Shown here: piece after piece, positions 6,543-11,200 of the stretch | Numbering within the stretch: position 1 is the stretch's first letter | How the letters are laid out: every line of letters begins with the position of its first letter | Assembly (NCBI GenBank): GCA_046047235.1 | Contig: JBJOII010000137.1 | Span: 1 to 11,200, forward strand | DNA length: 11,200 nt | Direction of reading: 5' to 3' | From: JBMTVN01 sp046047235 | GTDB taxonomy: Bacteria; Verrucomicrobiota; Verrucomicrobiia; Limisphaerales; JAHDYP01 | Translations under genes and position numbers: made by a program | The notes under the pieces: model-generated | Seen by the model: the letters and a program-made list of their open reading frames with translations, nothing else | Database searches by the model: none | Told to the model about the DNA's origin: nothing

Positions 6543-7175
6543 ATGCAAGAGTCCGCCCGGGGTATCCTCCTGCGCACACACCCTTTCTCCGAAACCAGCC
6601 TGGTAGTCCGCTGGCTAACCCGGGATCAGGGCCGCATCGCCACACTCGCCCGCGGGGCCACCCGACCCAAGTCTCCCCTCCGCGGACGCCTCGACCTCTA
6701 CTTCATCGCCAGCATCACCTACACCCCAAGCCGCCAGGGAACTCTGCACACTCTGAAAGAAATCACGCTGGAAGAAACCTTCGCCAGCCTCCGCCAAAGC
6801 TACACCGCGCTCGCCCAAGCCGCCTACGCTACCCGCCTCCTCGAACGCGTCACAGAAACCGACACCCCCCTCCCCGGCCTGTTCGAGATCCTCCAGCAGT
6901 TCCTCCATACCACCAGCACTCACCCCCCACATACCCTCCACATCGCCGCCCTCGAACTCCAACTCCTCCAGTGGCTGGGCCAAGCCCCCGACCTCACCCT
7001 CGCTCCCATCTCCCCCGGCAGCCGCTCCATCTGCCAACACCTCCTCGAACCCAACCCCCAACTCCATCAACGCCTCCAACCCTCGACCGAACAGTCCCGC
7101 GAAATCCAACGCCTCCTCACAGCCGAACTCCAAAACCAACTCGATATCCCCACCACCTGGCGACCATCCCCCTAA
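6543..7175 (+). CDS. recO: RecO, DNA repair protein (short form without zinc motif)
   Basis: Recombination mediator that helps RecR load RecA on SSB-coated single-stranded DNA in the RecFOR pathway. The N-terminal OB-fold is recognisable: GILLRTHPFSETSLVVRWLT (7-26), the RIATLARGATRPKSPLRGRL stretch (31-50) and LDLYF (50-54). Residues about 80-145 form the helical part (TFASLRQSYTALAQAAYATR, then ALELQLLQWLG). At 210 residues it is shorter than the usual 230-260. The four-cysteine zinc region that many RecO proteins have after the LG-P motif (here LGQAPDL, 145-151) is missing: the protein has a single cysteine, C164. ATG at 6543 lies 15 bases after DUF502 and has no clear ribosome site, which suggests translation coupled to its neighbour. 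It converges on the kinase gene. Confidence 0.87.
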   Translation: MQESARGILLRTHPFSETSLVVRWLTRDQGRIATLARGATRPKSPLRGRLDLYFIASITYTPSRQGTLHTLKEITLEETFASLRQSYTALAQAAYATRLLERVTETDTPLPGLFEILQQFLHTTSTHPPHTLHIAALELQLLQWLGQAPDLTLAPISPGSRSICQHLLEPNPQLHQRLQPSTEQSREIQRLLTAELQNQLDIPTTWRPSP

Positions 7176-7213
7176 CAAACCTCAAACCATTAACCAATCT
7201 GCGATCTTCAACC

Positions 7214-7255
7214 TCCCATATCCCATATCCCATATCCCATATCCCATATCCGATA
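7214..7255. repeat. Heptamer tandem array TCCCATA x6
   Basis: Five perfect 7-base units TCCCATA start at 7214, 7221, 7228, 7235 and 7242, followed by a variant TCCGATA at 7249. The array lies between the convergent stops of recO and the kinase gene. On the minus strand the unit reads TATGGGA. Confidence 0.95.
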
Positions 7256-7266
7256 TCCTCTTCCCT

Positions 7267-7290
7267 CGCGTCTCACGTTGGCAAGACGCG
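7267..7290 (-). terminator. Hairpin just after the kinase stop, possible atypical terminator
   Basis: CGCGTCT (7267-7273) and AGACGCG (7284-7290) form a perfect seven-base-pair stem with a ten-base loop. On the minus strand it begins five bases after the kinase stop codon. No T-tract follows, so it could instead be a 3'-end stabilising hairpin. Its symmetry would let it serve recO from the other side too. Confidence 0.4.
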
Positions 7291-7295
7291 CTATC

Positions 7296-8654
7296 CTAGT
7301 GCCTGACATACTGCACTCCGGGACCGCTCATCAAACCCTGCACCTCGGCCAACCCCAGATCGTGCCGCACGGTCACCTCCATGGGCCGACCAAAAAATAA
7401 CTTCCGGTTACACTGGTTCAATTGCTGGCTAATCCGACCGTAAAGCTGCCCCGGAGCGCGATCCACCACCACCATCAACCGATGATCCTGTGCCACAATC
7501 ACGTGCACCTCCGGGATCTTTGATACCCTCCGCACAAATAATTCCAACATCCGCTGTGGCCGATTACGCACATGGCGAAACACCAGCAACGCCAGCACCA
7601 TGAAGAACCAAACGCCCCCCAGACTCGCATTCGAAAGCATCGGGTAAAGCAGGACCGCCAAGGCCACACCCGCCGCCCCCATCCATACCATCTGCGACCC
7701 TCGCACGTGTGAAACCCGATCCCAAGCATCCAACGTCCACTCCCGCCACCAGGGCAACCGCCGAATCCCCGACTCAGTGTCACGCCGCAGCACCCTAAGA
7801 TCCTGCACGAGCTGCCGCGCATCCCCATAACGCTCCTCCAACCGCTTCTGTAAACACCGCGCCACAATCCGCTGCAACTCCGGCGGCAAATCCTGCTGAT
7901 ACCGGTGCACCGAAGGCGCATCATCAAACGCCACCGCCTGCATGGTCTCCATCGCCGTCGCACGCTGAAAAGGCAACTCCCCCGTCGCCATCTCAAATAA
8001 CATCACCCCCAAGGAAAAAATGTCGCTCCTCCCATCCACCGGCAACCCCTTGACCTGCTCCGGACTCATATACGCCGCCGTACCCATCACCTGCCCCACC
8101 TCCGTCTGGGTCACCATGGTCAAATCCGTTCCCACCCCTGCGTCCCCAACCTGCTTCGCCAAACCAAAATCCAAAATCTTCACGTGACCATCCGCCGTCA
8201 TCATCACGTTCGCCGGCTTGATGTCCCGATGCACAATCCCCATGTCATGCGCCTTCGCCAACCCCTCCGCTACCTGCAAAGCAATATCGATGCTGCCCAG
8301 TAAATCCAATTCCTTCGCCCTCACCAGATCCCGCACCGTCCTCCCGTCCACCCACTCCATCGCAATAAAGGTCGCCCCCTCAAACTCATCCACATCATAC
8401 ACCTGCGCTATCGCCGGATGGATCACCCGCGCCGCAGCCCGCGCCTCCCGCAAAAACCGCCGCCTCCGCTCCTCATCCAAGGTCCACTCCCCCGGCAATA
8501 GCTTCAAGGCCACCGGACGCTGCAACTTCGTGTCGCAGGCACGATACACCACCCCCATCCCCCCCTGCCCCAAAACACTATCCACCCGATAATGACGCAC
8601 ATCCCGCCCCACCAAGGGATGCAAAACAACGGTCTCTGACCTCGCCTCTGTCAT
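7296..8654 (-). CDS. Membrane-bound Hanks-type serine/threonine protein kinase
   Basis: A 452-residue protein kinase. The catalytic domain (about 22-290) has all key elements: glycine loop GQGGMGVVYRA (29-39), lysine K51 in VALKLL, helix-C E70, catalytic loop HRDIKPANV (142-150) with D144 and N149, DFG (162-164), GTAAYMSPEQ (191-200) and D211 in SDIFSLGV. It is therefore probably active. Two close hydrophobic segments follow (about 323-340 and 347-362) with a loop of only a few residues, SNASLGG, so the protein likely forms a membrane hairpin with both ends in the cytoplasm. The C-terminal 90 residues match no domain I know and contain a beta-rich stretch, VHVIVAQDHRLMVVVD (383-398). There are no PASTA repeats. 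ATG at 8654 has only weak GAGAG/GGA sequences upstream. It stands alone after the terminator of the next operon; targets are unknown. Confidence 0.93.
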   Translation of the reverse strand: MTEARSETVVLHPLVGRDVRHYRVDSVLGQGGMGVVYRACDTKLQRPVALKLLPGEWTLDEERRRRFLREARAAARVIHPAIAQVYDVDEFEGATFIAMEWVDGRTVRDLVRAKELDLLGSIDIALQVAEGLAKAHDMGIVHRDIKPANVMMTADGHVKILDFGLAKQVGDAGVGTDLTMVTQTEVGQVMGTAAYMSPEQVKGLPVDGRSDIFSLGVMLFEMATGELPFQRATAMETMQAVAFDDAPSVHRYQQDLPPELQRIVARCLQKRLEERYGDARQLVQDLRVLRRDTESGIRRLPWWREWTLDAWDRVSHVRGSQMVWMGAAGVALAVLLYPMLSNASLGGVWFFMVLALLVFRHVRNRPQRMLELFVRRVSKIPEVHVIVAQDHRLMVVVDRAPGQLYGRISQQLNQCNRKLFFGRPMEVTVRHDLGLAEVQGLMSGPGVQYVRH

Positions 8655-8709
8655 CTCTCGAGTCTCGTTCCTTTCAACTCCACACTCTCACCATACGTCG
8701 CAAGACATG

Positions 8710-8749
8710 AAAAAATCCGGCCCGGTGCCTCAACAGCTCCCGGACCGGA
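8710..8749 (-). terminator. Rho-independent terminator of the TIM-barrel/oxidoreductase operon
   Basis: On the minus strand TCCGGTCCGG (8749-8740) pairs with CCGGGCCGGA (8725-8716) over ten bases with one G-T wobble and a 14-base loop. A run of six T (8715-8710) follows directly. It lies about 54 bases after the stop of the Gfo/Idh gene and before the kinase gene, so it separates the two transcription units. Confidence 0.88.
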
Positions 8750-8802
8750 CAACATCTCACCGGGATCAGTCCAACGCCAATCCCAAGAATCACTTCACCC
8801 AA

Positions 8803-9942
8803 TCAGGCCTTCTTGACCTTCTCCCACCTCAGCGTCTTCGCCGACTTCAACACAGCATCACACACATACTGCGTGCTCAGCGCATCGCGGAATGTCGGCC
8901 CCGCCGCCTTCTTCTTGCCAACCGCCGTCAAAAAGTCCGCCACCTGATGCACAAAACTGTGCTCATAGCCAATCTGCAGGCCCGGCACCCACCAGTTCCC
9001 CATGTAGGGATGATCGCCATCCGTCACATGAATAGAACGCCAGCCCCTGGTCGACCCCTTGTCGCGGTGGTCGAAATACTGGAGCCGATGCAGGTCATGC
9101 AAATCCCAGAAGATCGATGCGTGCTCCCCATTGATCTCAAAGGTGTAAAGCGCCTTGTGCCCCCGCGCATAACGCGTCGACTCAAACGTCGCCAGGGACC
9201 CATTGTCAAACCGCGCCATGAATGCACAAGCGTCATCGATGTCCACCTTCTGCACCTTCCCCGACTCCGTGTGCGTGCGCTCCTTGATAAATGTCTCGGT
9301 CATCGCACTCACCTGACTCATGTCCCCGTTCAACCACAAGGCCGTATCAATACAGTGCGCCAGCAAGTCACCCGTCACCCCGCTGCCAGCCACCTTGGAG
9401 TCCAACCGCCATAATCCCGCACCCCCCTGCGGCAAATCCGGGCTGATCGTCCAGTCCTGCAGAAACTTCGCCCGATAGTGGAAAATCTTCCCCAGCTTGC
9501 CCTCGTCAATCAGCTGCTTCGCCAAGGTCACCGCCGGCACCCGACGGTAGTTGTACCAAACCATGTTCGGCACCCCCGCCTTCTCAATGGCCTTCACCAT
9601 CTTTAAGCCCTCCGGCCCGGTGCGGGACAAAGGCTTCTCGCACATGATCATCTTGCCCGCCTTGGCCGCCGCAATCGCCATCTCGGCATGCACATCGTTG
9701 GGAGCACAAATGTCGATCAGATCAATGTCGTCCCGCGCAATCAGCTCGCGCCAGTCGGTCGTACAGCTCTCATAACCCCACTGCTTGGCAAATGCCTGCA
9801 CCTTCTCACCATTCCGCGCAGCCACCCCCTTCAACACCACCTCGTAAGGCAGATTGAAAAAGTTGCCCACTTTCCGGAAAGCGTTGCTGTGCGTACGGCC
9901 CATGAAGCCGTAGCCGATCATACCCACGTTCAGTTTCTTCAT
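8803..9942 (-). CDS. Gfo/Idh/MocA family NAD(P)-dependent oxidoreductase
   Basis: Cytoplasmic dehydrogenase of the glucose-fructose oxidoreductase/inositol dehydrogenase family, acting on a sugar or polyol that the sequence does not reveal. Of 379 residues, the Rossmann domain begins KLNVGMIGYGFMGRTH with GxGxxG at 10-15; ICAPNDVHAEMA (78-89) and CEKPLS (101-106, catalytic-type K103) follow. The C-terminal domain carries GSGVTGDLLAHCID (186-199), with D192 and H196 in the usual catalytic positions. No signal peptide is seen, unlike many secreted planctomycete and verrucomicrobial relatives. The ATG at 9942 is chosen: GAGG at 9955-9952 is nine bases upstream and the family starts at this residue. 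The frame stays open to a GTG at 9993, which would overlap the upstream gene. It follows that gene by 43 bases and is probably in one operon with it. Confidence 0.95.
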   Translation of the reverse strand: MKKLNVGMIGYGFMGRTHSNAFRKVGNFFNLPYEVVLKGVAARNGEKVQAFAKQWGYESCTTDWRELIARDDIDLIDICAPNDVHAEMAIAAAKAGKMIMCEKPLSRTGPEGLKMVKAIEKAGVPNMVWYNYRRVPAVTLAKQLIDEGKLGKIFHYRAKFLQDWTISPDLPQGGAGLWRLDSKVAGSGVTGDLLAHCIDTALWLNGDMSQVSAMTETFIKERTHTESGKVQKVDIDDACAFMARFDNGSLATFESTRYARGHKALYTFEINGEHASIFWDLHDLHRLQYFDHRDKGSTRGWRSIHVTDGDHPYMGNWWVPGLQIGYEHSFVHQVADFLTAVGKKKAAGPTFRDALSTQYVCDAVLKSAKTLRWEKVKKA

Positions 9943-9951
9943 AGTCTTCAA

Positions 9952-9955
9952 CCTC
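9952..9955 (-). promoter_or_regulatory. Ribosome binding site deciding the Gfo/Idh start
   Basis: GAGG within GATTTGAGG, nine bases before ATG at 9942. It supports this ATG over the longer frame beginning with GTG at 9993. Confidence 0.65.
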
Positions 9956-9985
9956 AAATCAATCGCTGCATCCAAAATACCCTGC

Positions 9986-11038
<1,053 letters not shown>

Positions 11039-11200
11039 GGCTAAAAATCTCTGGCACCCCCAAACCCGACCAGCCACTCAGCCGCACAACACCCGATGCG
11101 CGCCCCAGCCAGTCTTCGCAAGTTCGTGGATCCCCAAAAGCTAGCAACCGACCTCCCACAGGCAATGCCAAAGTACATCACCCCAACCCCCAGAAGCCAG
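11039..11200. other. Upstream region of the TIM-barrel gene, no gene seen
   Basis: These 162 bases hold no credible gene. The promoter of the TIM-barrel/oxidoreductase operon should lie here. A weak minus-strand pair, TTGCCT with TAGCTT sixteen bases further on, is too poor to call. Confidence 0.5.

Overview
The window comes from a GC-rich bacterial chromosome. The gene content suggests Verrucomicrobiota or a close PVC relative, although no marker gene is present. The reasons are the PilB/PilT/PilB-type ATPase block, a DUF502-recO pair, a membrane-hairpin Ser/Thr kinase, a Gfo/Idh oxidoreductase coupled to a TIM-barrel isomerase, and degenerate heptamer repeats between genes. This phylum call is inference. 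No mobile element, CRISPR array, tRNA or rRNA is visible. Most genes are ordinary chromosomal housekeeping or metabolic genes.

Layout. From 1 to 3997 the minus strand carries a type IV pilus/type II secretion motor operon: a full-length PilB/GspE ATPase (2198-3997), then the retraction ATPase PilT (1020-2126), then a second PilB/GspE paralogue cut by the window edge at its Walker A motif (1-990). From 3998 to 4298 lies a gene-free mosaic of short tandem repeats (periods 6, 7 and 8) and three hairpins. From 4299 to 5450 (minus) is holA, the clamp-loader delta subunit, with a G10 tract in its coding strand. From 5451 to 5723 is a C-rich divergent intergenic region with a promoter that appears to give a leaderless transcript. 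From 5724 to 7175 (plus) are a DUF502 membrane protein and a short recO, probably co-transcribed. From 7176 to 7295, between convergent genes, are a 7-bp tandem array and a hairpin. From 7296 to 8654 (minus) is a Ser/Thr kinase. A clear intrinsic terminator at 8710-8749 ends the upstream minus-strand operon of a Gfo/Idh oxidoreductase (8803-9942) and a TIM-barrel sugar isomerase/epimerase-like protein (9986-11038). The last 162 bases hold only upstream non-coding sequence.

How the genes work together. The first three genes power extension and retraction of a pilus, or pseudopilus assembly. holA and recO serve replication and recombinational repair. DUF502 and the kinase are membrane proteins of uncertain or regulatory role. 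The last two genes look like a two-enzyme route for oxidising or epimerising a sugar or polyol. The plus strand is C-rich and G-poor in genes of both orientations, which fits a strong replication-linked strand skew with the minus strand leading.

No clearly new multi-gene system was found. The best leads are the G10 tract in holA (slippage either way meets a TAG), the repeat mosaics, the uncertain start of the first ATPase behind a perfect Shine-Dalgarno, and the probable leaderless DUF502-recO transcript.
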